DNA of 64,000 nucleotides from Phycisphaerae bacterium (GTDB lineage: Bacteria; Planctomycetota; Phycisphaerae; Phycisphaerales; Phycisphaeraceae). Both the position numbers and the translations under genes were made by a program. Every line of letters starts with the position of its first letter. Positions within the stretch are counted from its first letter, which is position 1. The notes under the pieces were generated by a model. It searched no databases, was not told the DNA's origin, and was given only the letters and a program-made list of their open reading frames with translations. Where the stretch lies: the NCBI GenBank assembly GCA_030432595.1, contig JAUIGU010000005.1:1-64000 (forward strand). Direction: 5' to 3'. Positions 34,040 through 42,811 of this stretch are shown one piece after another.

Positions 34040-35527
34040 TCAAGTTCGGATCGCCACGTCACGCGCGGCGGCGAGAAACTCTTCCGTCAAATCCTCTTGG
34101 GATCGGCGTCGGCTGGCGTGCCCGGGTTGGTCGCGTCCCGTCGGGTCGACCGTGGCGAAGGCCTTGAGCAACCGGTTCCGCAGAAATGTTTCGAAGGATG
34201 TATTCCCCGAAGCGTTGAACTGCTCGACGGCGTCGGCAAGCACCGGCAGCGCCGCGGTCAGCAGTCGGAGCAACGCCGACGTCTTGGCACGCGGTTCGTG
34301 TTTTGAGCCGGAGAGTTGCCGGCGGGCGACCGACAACACCGGGGGCAGGTGGTCGGCCAACAACGCGCGGCGCGTCCGTCCCGCCCGTCGGATCGCGCCT
34401 TCGATCTCCGAAAGCTCACGGGCCCGCAGTTGGTACGGCTTGGGCAGGGCGTCCCGCAGTCGCGCGGCCTTGGATTTGAGGAAGTTGAAGCGCAGAAACG
34501 CCCGGTGGGCCTGGTCGTTGTCGGGCGGCGTGATCGAGAAAAACCGGCGCAGCGTTGCGGGCAAGTCGTCGGTCGGTGCCGGCGGCTTGTGGGCGGTTTG
34601 TTCAGTCGGCGTGGAACGAAGAAACACCTCTTCCGCGTCCTGCCTTTCGAACAACGGCGAAGGCACGAACCGGATCGGCACCCGCCGGATCACCTCGGCC
34701 CGGTGTTCGAGCCCGGCGCGTTGCAGGGCGGGCGCACTCTTGCCGAAGCGCTTTGTCAACGCGGCTAGCGGAACGCCTTGACGACGCAGCCGCCGCAGGT
34801 CCCGGCGCTGGGCGGCGTCGAGTGGCCCGCGGCGCGCCGCGAACACGGCGTCGTCCGGGTGCTCCGTGTCGTGTTTATCGAGTTGCAGCCGGACTGTCTC
34901 GTGGGCCCGGCCGAGTTCGTCGGCGAGTTGTTTCGCGACGTCGTTGAGCGAGCGTTGCGGGTTGGCGTCGGCGAGCCGGCGGGCGCACTCGATCAACGCC
35001 TTGCGCGTTTTCGTGTCGGTTTGTGAGAAGTCGAGTGCCTTGGCGAAGCGCTGGGGGTGCTGGCTTTTGAAGTGTTCGAACGCATCGGCGGTGTGCCCGA
35101 TGACGCGCCGGCCGCCCGAGGCCGGGGTGATCCAGCGCCAGCGCAGGCCGGCCTCGCGCCAGCGGCGCAGGGTCTTGGGGTTCACGTTCAGCCGCATCGC
35201 CCAGTCGTCAACGCCGCGGGCGTCGTCCTGCGCGGCCGGCAGGGGCGTGGTTCGGCCGAGCGCGTCGATGATCCAGCGCAGGTCGTGGAGTACGGCGTCG
35301 CCGACGTAGAGGGCATCGTCGCCGTGGTCCCGGCGAAAACCGGTCAACCGAAACGCGAGGAAGTCGAACGGGTAGGTCTGCTCGGCGTCGAGCGTGTCGT
35401 GCAGCTGTTCGGCGTGGCGGATCACCTCGGCGCGGCGGGCTTCGGGCAGCGCGGCGAGGCGCGGCAGCAGTGCGGCCAGCGCGGAACAGCGCAGCGGCGG
35501 TTCAGGATGACGCGGTCGTCGGCTCAC
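34040..35527 (-). CDS. Sigma-70-like protein with N-terminal helix-turn-helix, lacking region 4
   Basis: 495 aa from GTG 35527, which overlaps the end of mqnA; no Shine-Dalgarno is visible, so the start is uncertain. Around residue 110, DWAMRLNVNPKTLRRWREA looks like a MerR/excisionase-type helix-turn-helix. A second HTH-like segment (GVPLAALTKRFGKSAPAL) follows. The C-terminal third resembles sigma-70 region 2: FLRFNFLKSKAARLRD, LLADHLPPVLSVARRQL (compare N-L-R-L-V-V-S-I-A-R) and AVEQFNASGNTSFETFLRN (compare A-V-E-K-F-D...G-x-x-F-S-T-Y-A). Region 2.4 is degenerate and there is no region 3/4 after it. It is likely a member of the planctomycete sigma-like group. Promoter activity is uncertain. 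Confidence 0.55.
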   Translation of the reverse strand: MSRRPRHPEPPLRCSALAALLPRLAALPEARRAEVIRHAEQLHDTLDAEQTYPFDFLAFRLTGFRRDHGDDALYVGDAVLHDLRWIIDALGRTTPLPAAQDDARGVDDWAMRLNVNPKTLRRWREAGLRWRWITPASGGRRVIGHTADAFEHFKSQHPQRFAKALDFSQTDTKTRKALIECARRLADANPQRSLNDVAKQLADELGRAHETVRLQLDKHDTEHPDDAVFAARRGPLDAAQRRDLRRLRRQGVPLAALTKRFGKSAPALQRAGLEHRAEVIRRVPIRFVPSPLFERQDAEEVFLRSTPTEQTAHKPPAPTDDLPATLRRFFSITPPDNDQAHRAFLRFNFLKSKAARLRDALPKPYQLRARELSEIEGAIRRAGRTRRALLADHLPPVLSVARRQLSGSKHEPRAKTSALLRLLTAALPVLADAVEQFNASGNTSFETFLRNRLLKAFATVDPTGRDQPGHASRRRSQEDLTEEFLAAARDVAIRT

Positions 35528-36347
35528 GGAAGGCGGGCATGGGGCCGGCGGCGGGCGCGGCGTGGGTGACCAGTCCGGCGAAACGCCGGATCGCCTCGCG
35601 CTCGGCCTCGCCGATACGGAAGCGCAGGATGTCGCCGAGGTAGGCGCGGGCCAGGCCGCGCGGCCAGGCGTGTGCGGCGGCATACGCAGCGACGATCTCG
35701 TCGAGGTTCCGAAGATTGCGTTCGAGCTTCTCGGTCAGCGTCTCGGGTAGTTCGTCCAGCTCGGTGCCGGGCCGTGTCATCCACACGGCGAACACGAACG
35801 GCAGCCCCGTGAGCTCGTGCCAAGCCTCGCCCAGGTCGAGTTCGTGCGGGAAGTCGTTGGCGTCGGGCGGCCGGGTCACGACTTTGTCACCGATCAGAAG
35901 GGCGGCCTGCGCACCATTAGGCAGCGGACGGGCGAAATCGTGATCGATCCAATCCGGCGTCCGGCCGAACTGTTCCCGCAGGATGATGCGCACCAGCTCA
36001 ACGGAGGTGTGGCTGTCGGTGTCGAGGAACACGCGTTCGACCTGGTCGATCGGGACGCGGCTAAACAAACGCACCGTGAACGTCGGCCCTGCGCAGCCGA
36101 TGCCGCCGACCGGCACGATCTCCAGTTCGTCGGCGTGGCGGATCGCGTCCATCACCGGGCACAGCGCCAGATCGAAGCGGCCGCCGAGCAACCCGTCGAG
36201 CAGCGCGCTGGGCACCGCGTATTCGACGCGCGTCAGTTCGTCTTCCACGCCGTGGATCAGCGGCTTGGCGTTGAGGTAGCTGACGCAGCCGATCGTGAAT
36301 CGGGCGTCGTTTTCGGCGGCGTCGGTGGTCGGCTCGGCGGCGGGCAT
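35502..36347 (-). CDS. mqnA: Chorismate dehydratase, menaquinone synthesis (MqnA)
   Basis: 281 aa from ATG 36347; an ATG at 36449 would add 34 low-complexity residues. FTIGCVSYLNAKPLIHGVE is the N-terminal signature of the MqnA/MqnD periplasmic-binding-protein-like fold. LALCPVMDAIRHADELEIV and VFLDTDSHTSVELVRII follow. It removes water from chorismate in the futalosine route to menaquinone. It is divergent from the NtrC-type regulator and overlaps the sigma-like gene by 26 bases. Confidence 0.87.
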   Translation of the reverse strand: MPAAEPTTDAAENDARFTIGCVSYLNAKPLIHGVEDELTRVEYAVPSALLDGLLGGRFDLALCPVMDAIRHADELEIVPVGGIGCAGPTFTVRLFSRVPIDQVERVFLDTDSHTSVELVRIILREQFGRTPDWIDHDFARPLPNGAQAALLIGDKVVTRPPDANDFPHELDLGEAWHELTGLPFVFAVWMTRPGTELDELPETLTEKLERNLRNLDEIVAAYAAAHAWPRGLARAYLGDILRFRIGEAEREAIRRFAGLVTHAAPAAGPMPAFREPTTASS

Positions 36348-36447
36348 GTCGGGGGAGTATATTTCGGGGCTTGTTGGTGGGCCGGCGTTGTTGGAGGTTT
36401 GTTCCGGACCTTCGTTTTCTAAGGTCGGGGTCCGCGGGTTTTCAGTC

Positions 36448-37833
36448 ATGGCGGAAGCGAACGAACAACCCACGGCCCAGGTGCTCCTGGTCGACGACGA
36501 GCCGGACCACGCAGAGGTGATGGCCGAGGCGCTGCGGCGGATGGGGCACGTGTGCACGCTGGTCAACGACCTGGACGCCGCGAACGACGAGCTTGATCAT
36601 GGCCAATTCGACCTTGTCGTCACCGACCTGGTGATGGCGTCCGAAGACGACGGCATGAAGGTGCTCGAACGCGCCCGGGGCACGCAGCCCAACGCCGAGG
36701 TCGTGATGGTCACCGCTCACGGCGACGTTGCCACGGCCAAGCAGGCGATCAAGGGCGGTGCGTTCGACTTCATCGAGAAGCCCTTGGACCTGGACGTCTT
36801 CCGCACGCTGTGCAGCAACGCGATCAACACGGTGTTCCTCCGGGCGCAGAACACGGACCTGCGCCAGCAGCTCGACGAGACGCTGGGCTTTGAGGGCATC
36901 CTCGGCACGTCGCCGGCGATCCGGCAGGTCATCGCGCAGATGAAACAGGTCGCGCCGTCGCCGCTTCCGGTGCTGATCACCGGCGAGTCGGGCACGGGCA
37001 AGGAGCTGGTCGCCCGCGCGATCCACAACCACAGCCGACGCGCCAACCGGCAGTTTGTGCCGATCAACTGCGCGGGGTTGAGCGAGTCGATCCTCGAGGA
37101 CGAATTGTTCGGGCACGTCCGCGGCGCGTTCACCGGCGCGGAGAAGGATCGTCAGGGCCGGTTCGAGTACGCGTCGGGCGGCACGATGTTCCTCGACGAG
37201 ATCGGAGACATGCCCAAGCCGATGCAGGCGAAGCTCCTGCGCGTGCTTGAGTCCGGCGAGGTCGTGCGCCTGGGCAGCAACGACGCGAAACACGTCGACA
37301 TCCGCCTGATCAGCGCGACCAACGTCGATCTCGACGCGCAGGTGAAGGACGGCACGTTCCGCGAGGACCTGTTCTTCCGCATCAAGGGCGTGCAGATCGA
37401 ACTTCCCCCGCTGCGGGCGCGGCGTGAAGATGTCCCGATCCTGGTGCGCAACTTCGTCGCGCGGTTCGCCAAGGAGATGGACCGCCCAACGCCCGGCGTC
37501 GCTGAGGACGCGATGGCGGCGCTCCAGAACCACGACTGGCCCGGCAACGTGCGGCAGCTTATGAACGCCGTCCAGAACACCGTCGTGATGACCGACGGCG
37601 ACACCATCGAGCCGCGCCACCTGCCCCCGGAGATCAAGCAGGCCGCAGGCGTGAGCAACGGCGACGGCGGCGGCCTGAGCGCCGACGCCCCGCTCAACCT
37701 GGATCAGCTCGAAAAGCAGGCCATCCGTAACGCGCTAAGGGTGGCCGGCGGCAACCGCGAGAAGGCGGCGAAGATGCTGGGCATCGGGGAGCGGACGCTG
37801 TACCGGAAGTTGAACGAGTATGGATTGAAATAA
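36448..37833 (+). CDS. NtrC-family sigma-54-dependent response regulator
   Basis: 461 aa from ATG 36448. The receiver domain (residues 10-125) has VLLVDDEPDH, phospho-Asp in LVVTDLVMA and VTAHGD...FIEKPLD. The AAA+ domain has Walker A TGESGTGKELVARAI, the sigma-54-contacting GAFTGA loop, FLDEIGDMP (Walker B) and arginine-finger region. The C-terminal Fis-type HTH is GNREKAAKMLGIGERTLYRKL. It activates sigma-54 promoters when phosphorylated. No histidine kinase is adjacent. Its stop codon overlaps (TAATG) the first ATG of the following cassette ORF, so the cassette is translationally coupled to it. Confidence 0.93.
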   Translation: MAEANEQPTAQVLLVDDEPDHAEVMAEALRRMGHVCTLVNDLDAANDELDHGQFDLVVTDLVMASEDDGMKVLERARGTQPNAEVVMVTAHGDVATAKQAIKGGAFDFIEKPLDLDVFRTLCSNAINTVFLRAQNTDLRQQLDETLGFEGILGTSPAIRQVIAQMKQVAPSPLPVLITGESGTGKELVARAIHNHSRRANRQFVPINCAGLSESILEDELFGHVRGAFTGAEKDRQGRFEYASGGTMFLDEIGDMPKPMQAKLLRVLESGEVVRLGSNDAKHVDIRLISATNVDLDAQVKDGTFREDLFFRIKGVQIELPPLRARREDVPILVRNFVARFAKEMDRPTPGVAEDAMAALQNHDWPGNVRQLMNAVQNTVVMTDGDTIEPRHLPPEIKQAAGVSNGDGGGLSADAPLNLDQLEKQAIRNALRVAGGNREKAAKMLGIGERTLYRKLNEYGLK

Positions 37834-38275
37834 TGGCGGATGGCGGATGGCGGATGGCGGATGGATCGGAAGGGATGTCGCCCGAGGCGATGATCCAGCG
37901 GACCCGTGACTTCGCCAACCGCGTTTCCAAACTTTGTCAGGCGCTGCCATCCGGCCCGGAATCACAGAATGTGCGGCGACAGCTCGGTCGGTGCTCAAGC
38001 TCAGTCGCAGCGAATTATCGCGCGGCCCAGCGGGCGAGGTCCAAGGCCGAGTTCCGTGCCAAGCTGGGTATCGTCGAGGAAGAAGCCGACGAATCGATTC
38101 ATTGGTTGCGAACGGTGATCGACCAAGAGATGTTGACGAAGTCACGTGTCGAGCCGCTTCTCGATGAGGCCAATCAACTGACCGCGATTGTGGTTTCCGC
38201 TATCCGGAGTGCCAAGTCAAGAAAGACTGGTCCGACAAAGGAACCATCCGCTATCCGCCATCCGCCATCCGCCAT
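37833..38275. mobile_element. 443-bp cassette with 32-bp ATGGCGG-repeat terminal inverted repeats
   Basis: The left arm 37833-37864 is four ATGGCGG units plus ATGG. The right arm 38244-38275 is its reverse complement with one mismatch (31 of 32). Between them lies only the four-helix-bundle coding region. The cassette starts at the stop codon of the NtrC-type gene and ends at the first codons of ispF. Four-helix-bundle (S23) genes are known from rRNA intervening sequences and scattered insertions. The transposition mechanism, if any, is unknown, and no transposase is inside. Confidence 0.75.
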
Positions 38276-38744
38276 ATTCAAGGTCGGCCACGGCTTCGAC
38301 CTGCATCGCCTCGAAGCCGGCCTGCCACTGATCGTGGCCGGGGTGAGTTTGGAACACGACCTCGGGTGCGTTGCGCACTCGGATGGGGACGTGGTGTACC
38401 ACGCGGTGACGGATGCGCTGCTCGGAGCGCTCGCGCTGGGCGACATCGGGACCCTTTTTCCTGATGACGATCCGCGCTGGAAGGGGGCCGACTCGCGGGT
38501 GTTCGTGGAGGAGGCGGTGCGGCGGGTCGAGGACGCTGGTTATGTCGTAGGCAACGTCGATGTCACCGTCGTGCTCGAACGCCCGAAGCTGCGGCCGCAC
38601 ATCGACACGATGCGGGCGAACCTCGCGGGGTTGCTCGGTGTGGAGGTCTCAGCGGTGAGCGTCAAGGGCAAGACACACGAGAAGGTCGATGCCGTGGGGC
38701 GCGGCGATGCGATCGCGTGTCACGTGGTGGCGATGCTGATGTAG
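37833..38744 (+). CDS. ispF: In-frame fusion: S23/IVS-type four-helix-bundle protein - IspF
   Basis: 303 aa. Residues 1-10 (MADGGWRMAD) are the translated repeat arm. Residues 15-135 are a four-helix-bundle protein of the 23S-rRNA-intervening-sequence family (RTRDFANRVSKLCQ, SSSVAANYRAAQRARSKAEF, EEADESIHWL, LLDEANQLTAIVV). Residues 139-148 (SAIRHPPSAI) are the right repeat arm. From residue 149 there is complete IspF: KVGHGFDLHR (zinc Asp, His), CVAHSDGDVVYHAVTDALLG, GDIGTLFPDDDP and VDAVGRGDAIACHVVAMLM. IspF makes methylerythritol cyclodiphosphate in isoprenoid synthesis. No ATG, GTG or TTG exists at the natural IspF start (the codon is ATA), so it appears to be made as a fusion or from a non-canonical start. 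Confidence 0.85.
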   Translation: MADGGWRMADGSEGMSPEAMIQRTRDFANRVSKLCQALPSGPESQNVRRQLGRCSSSVAANYRAAQRARSKAEFRAKLGIVEEEADESIHWLRTVIDQEMLTKSRVEPLLDEANQLTAIVVSAIRSAKSRKTGPTKEPSAIRHPPSAIFKVGHGFDLHRLEAGLPLIVAGVSLEHDLGCVAHSDGDVVYHAVTDALLGALALGDIGTLFPDDDPRWKGADSRVFVEEAVRRVEDAGYVVGNVDVTVVLERPKLRPHIDTMRANLAGLLGVEVSAVSVKGKTHEKVDAVGRGDAIACHVVAMLM

Positions 38745-38804
38745 GTGTCTTCCGAGTGACCTCGGCGTGTTAATAGCCTTTTGCGCCAGGCAAAGGTAAA
38801 ACAC

Positions 38805-40355
38805 TCACAACATCAGGTGCGAACCGCTGCCCTGCACCGGCACTTGCGGACGCGGTGGGTGAGTGTTCTGCTCGTCCGGCCAACGCCAGCGCGGGTCGCG
38901 GGTGATCTGCAAGGCTTCTTTGACGTCCACACCCATCGCGGCCTGCTGCGCGAGCAGGTCGCAGCGCTGTTCCCATTTCGCACGCTCCGCCTGGCCCGGC
39001 GTGACTGCTTTCCGGCAGGGCGCTTGGTTCCCCATGAGCATGACGAGAAAGCCCTCGGTGCCGAAGTCGTTGACGAAGTCGGGGATGAGGTGGTGGATAA
39101 GCGGCGACGGGCCGTTCTCTTCGTAGAAGTCGAGTACGTCCTGGATGCCCGACAGGTCGGTTTCTTTGCGGCAGCGCTTCCAGAACGGTGTATCGAGTGC
39201 GGTGTTGAACTTGTAATGCAGCCCCAGGAAGTCGCGGATGAGCGACCACTCGGTGGTCTGCAGGTCGTTGTAGATCTTGCGGATGCCCGGCGTGGGATCA
39301 AGGCCCGACTGCTGGAGCATCACCGCCAGCGATTTGCACTGGTTGCAGATCACCATGAGCGCGGTGGCTTCGAGCGGCTCGACGAAACCCGCGGAGTTGC
39401 CGAGGGCAAACACGTTTTTGACCCATGGCCGGCGGCGGTGGCCCGCGACGAACGGCACGAACCGCGGCGTGTCCGGGACCTTCGGGTTCTTACGGCGGAA
39501 CTCTTCGAACGCCTGCTCGTCGGAGATCATGTCGCCGCTGAACACGTAGCCGCGGTTGATGAAGTGCTCGTGCTCGATCTGCCAGCACCAGCCGGCGTCC
39601 ATCTGCTCGGCGGTGGTGTACGGCAGGATCGGCTCGTCGGTCCGCGCCCAGCCGCCGATGACCGCGCGGTTGCAGAACAGCGTTTGGTCGAAGTTCACGT
39701 ACGGCTCGTCCAGTACACCCTTGATCAGCTCGCCGCGGAAGCCGCTGGCGTCGACGAAGAAGTCTGCCTGGATGCGCCGGCCGTCTTCGAGGCGGATCGC
39801 GGTGAGGCCGTGGTCGTCACGGTCCGCTTCGGTCATCTTGCCGTCGATGAACTCGACGCCGGCCTCGCGGCTCTCGGCCTCGAGCGCGTGCACGAGGTTC
39901 TCGTTCTCGACGTGGAAGGAGAACCAGCTCTGAATGAACGGCACGCCGTTGGGTTGGCGGACGAACACCTTGCCCTGGTTCATCAGTGCCGAGGACAGCG
40001 ACGCGTTGTCGAGCGTGTCCTGGCAGAAGAAACCGTTGGGCACCTTCAGTTCGACGTAGGCCTTGTCGAGCTGCTGATCGAAGGTGTAGTCGAACCGGCC
40101 GCGCGGCCCCCAGAGGAAGCGGATGCCCAGCTTCCACGTGGGCTTGGCGGTCTCGTAGAACCGGCGGCGCTGGACGCCGACGAAGTCGAAGAGGTGTTTG
40201 ACGAAGTTGGGCGTGCTGCCTTCGCCGACGCCGATGACGCCGAGGTTCGGGTCGCGCACGATGACGACGCGGACGTCGGGCAGGCGGCGCTTGAGGGTGA
40301 GCGCCGCGATCAGGCCGGCGCTGCCGGAGCCGAGGACGACGATGCGTTGGATCAT
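38805..40355 (-). CDS. Flavin-dependent tryptophan halogenase-like protein
   Basis: 516 aa from ATG 40355, chosen because GGAAAGG lies 6 bases upstream. IQRIVVLGSGSAGLIAAL is the FAD-binding GxGxxG. VIGVGEGSTPNF and KPTWKLGIRF (candidate catalytic Lys) are typical of the family, as are GWCWQIEH (variant of the W-x-W-x-I-P motif, with EH in place of P) and FALGNSAGFVEPLEATAL. Members chlorinate or brominate tryptophan or other aromatic rings using FADH2 from a partner reductase. No reductase or natural-product enzymes are adjacent, and the altered WxWxI end may signal a different substrate or reaction. Confidence 0.82.
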   Translation of the reverse strand: MIQRIVVLGSGSAGLIAALTLKRRLPDVRVVIVRDPNLGVIGVGEGSTPNFVKHLFDFVGVQRRRFYETAKPTWKLGIRFLWGPRGRFDYTFDQQLDKAYVELKVPNGFFCQDTLDNASLSSALMNQGKVFVRQPNGVPFIQSWFSFHVENENLVHALEAESREAGVEFIDGKMTEADRDDHGLTAIRLEDGRRIQADFFVDASGFRGELIKGVLDEPYVNFDQTLFCNRAVIGGWARTDEPILPYTTAEQMDAGWCWQIEHEHFINRGYVFSGDMISDEQAFEEFRRKNPKVPDTPRFVPFVAGHRRRPWVKNVFALGNSAGFVEPLEATALMVICNQCKSLAVMLQQSGLDPTPGIRKIYNDLQTTEWSLIRDFLGLHYKFNTALDTPFWKRCRKETDLSGIQDVLDFYEENGPSPLIHHLIPDFVNDFGTEGFLVMLMGNQAPCRKAVTPGQAERAKWEQRCDLLAQQAAMGVDVKEALQITRDPRWRWPDEQNTHPPRPQVPVQGSGSHLML

Positions 40356-40481
40356 GCCGGACCTTTCCACCCCGACGGCGTGCGGAATCCCGTGAGGCTC
40401 TGCCGATGGTATCGGTCGGAAAAACCCAGCTCGATCATCGATTTGGCCCGCAGTTTTCGCGACTTCAAGAATTGGATGCGT

Positions 40482-41108
40482 TCACGCCCGCTGCGCCACT
40501 GCGGGCACGCCCATGAGCAGCAGCCCGTCGTCGAAGTTGCGGGTGACCACGGCCCCGGACCCGACCACGCAGTGCGATCCTACAGATAGTCTCGGCAGCA
40601 CCTTCGCGCCCAGCCCGATCAGTGTGCGGTCGCCGATGGTGACGCCGCCGCCAAGGGCGGCCCCGGGCGCGAGGTGGGCGAAGTCGCCGAGCGTGCAGTG
40701 GTGCTCGACGATGGCGGACGAGTTGATGATGCAGCCGTCGCCGACGGTCGCGTGGGCGTTGATGACGGCCTGGGGTCCGACGTAGACGCCGTGGCCCAGC
40801 GTCGCGCGCGGGCTGACCGCGGCGGTGGGGTGGACGACGTTGACGACCTTACCGCCGAGCTGCTCGATCTTCTGCATCACGGCGGCGCGGGCGTCATTGT
40901 CGCCGATGGCCGGGATGAAACATGCGCCGGCCAGGTTCGGGTCGTTCTGGCTGAGCAGCTGGTCGGCGGGGGCGAGCGTGGCTTGCTCGCGGTCGTCGAG
41001 GAAGCCCAGCAGCGTCAGGCCGGACAACTCGGCGGCGTCGGCGACGACCGTGCCGTGCCCGCCGGCGCCGTAGACCACGAGGGGCGGATGGTTTGCGTGC
41101 GTGTTCAT
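40482..41108 (-). CDS. NeuD/PglD-type sugar O- or N-acyltransferase
   Basis: 208 aa. The N-terminal PLVVYGAGGHGTVVADAA is the Rossmann-like nucleotide-sugar-binding unit. The C-terminal half is a left-handed beta-helix with hexapeptide repeats (ATLGHGVYVGPQAVINAHAT, VTIGDRTLIGLGAKVLP, VVGSGAVVTRNF). EHHCTLGDFAHLAPGAALG includes the catalytic His. Such enzymes acetylate UDP-linked amino sugars or sialic-acid precursors for surface glycans. It lies 126 bases upstream of the halogenase-like gene on the same strand, so they may be co-transcribed, with no obvious functional link. Confidence 0.85.
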   Translation of the reverse strand: MNTHANHPPLVVYGAGGHGTVVADAAELSGLTLLGFLDDREQATLAPADQLLSQNDPNLAGACFIPAIGDNDARAAVMQKIEQLGGKVVNVVHPTAAVSPRATLGHGVYVGPQAVINAHATVGDGCIINSSAIVEHHCTLGDFAHLAPGAALGGGVTIGDRTLIGLGAKVLPRLSVGSHCVVGSGAVVTRNFDDGLLLMGVPAVAQRA

Positions 41109-41130
41109 GGGAGCGACCGGACGGCGGTTT

Positions 41131-41580
41131 TCATTTCGCGAAACGTTCCGCGGTGGCGGCGTCCCAACGCGGGTGGCCGCGCTTGATCGGCACGCCGCGG
41201 TACACGGCTTGACAGAGATAGCACACCAGGTGCGGCTTGTTGTAAACCCACAGCAGCACGTCCGCGGTCAGCACGACCAGCGTAGACGCCAGCGCAGCCT
41301 TCCATGTGTACACGCCGTACCACCACAGGAACGCCGTCGCCAGCGCGAGGATCATCACGAACACGGTCAGCCGCGGGAATCGCTTCTGCATGTAGAGCTC
41401 GTGGCAGCCGCAGACCGGACAGTGGCGGAGATAGCCCGCGTCATCGACCGCGCGGTCCCAGTTGAGCGTGACCGGCGAGCCGCGTCCGTCCTCGGCCTTG
41501 ACCACGGTGGGGGGCTTGGCCGGGTCGACGTGGACGGTCAGCCGCGGCCGGCCCTGGTTGTCGCGGATGTCGATCTGCAC
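41131..41580 (-). CDS. Hypothetical zinc-ribbon membrane protein
   Basis: 149 aa from GTG 41580; the frame stays open to an ATG at 41652, but that extra part is the repeat arm of an inverted-repeat element, so the later start is preferred. After a soluble N-terminal part come HCPVCGCHELYM (CxxCxC), two hydrophobic helices (LTVFVMILALATAFLWWYG and ALASTLVVLTADVLLWVY) and HLVCYLCQAVYRG (CxxC). It is likely anchored with both Cys clusters on one side binding zinc. The family is not recognised. It ends 22 bases before the acyltransferase start. Confidence 0.55.
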   Translation of the reverse strand: MQIDIRDNQGRPRLTVHVDPAKPPTVVKAEDGRGSPVTLNWDRAVDDAGYLRHCPVCGCHELYMQKRFPRLTVFVMILALATAFLWWYGVYTWKAALASTLVVLTADVLLWVYNKPHLVCYLCQAVYRGVPIKRGHPRWDAATAERFAK

Positions 41581-41608
41581 GTCGGGAGTGTAATCCGCGG
41601 ATCGATCG

Positions 41609-41903
41609 AACCGCCAAGACGCCGAGGACGCCAAGACAGGTTTTCCGCACATTTCGCAGATGGACGCAGATTTGGATAACAGCCGAGCAGGGAATCAGGA
41701 AATAGTTCGCAGGAAGAGCGGTGGAAAGCAGGATGATCAGGATGGATCAGAATGAAGCGTCGACATCCATGCCTTGATCCTGATTGATCGTGGCCATCCT
41801 GAATCAAAACTCTGATGCATTCATTTCTGAATCTGTGTCCATCTGCGAAATCTGCGGAATACCTTCTTGGTTTTGTCTTGGCGTCCTTGGCGTCTTGGCG
41901 GTT
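41609..41903. repeat. 295-bp inverted-repeat element (CGCCAAGACGCC arms), no intact ORF
   Basis: This fills the gene-free stretch between the zinc-ribbon membrane gene and nnrE. The left arm 41609-41672 reads AACCGCCAAGACGCCGAGGA, then CGCCAAGACA and ATTTCGCAGATGGACGCAG. The right arm 41830-41903 is its near-perfect inverse, with a short insertion. An inner pair built of GATCAGGATG units is also inverted (about 41730-41757 and 41776-41807). The core encodes nothing convincing. Such arms resemble those flanking small S23 or GxxExxY genes in other bacteria, so this may be an emptied or decayed cassette. Confidence 0.7.
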
Positions 41904-41931
41904 GAATACGTTCGGCGGTTACGATCCTGGC

Positions 41932-42696
<765 letters not shown>

Positions 42697-42811
42697 CCCG
42701 GCCCGCCGGAGCCGCGATACTGCCCGGCTCGCCATGATTTGGCCCTTCCCGCCGCAGGCGAACTGTCCCAAGACGATCCCGCCGACCCCGAGCCCTTTTC
42801 CGAGCCCGACC

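Noticed and set aside
37833-38275. CRISPR array suggested by repeated GCGGATG units
   Set aside because: The units are contiguous 7-bp tandem repeats without spacers and occur as two inverted arms around a coding region.
41581-41652. N-terminal extension of the zinc-ribbon membrane protein to ATG 41652
   Set aside because: The extra residues are the translation of the repeat-element arm, so the ATG is likely accidental.
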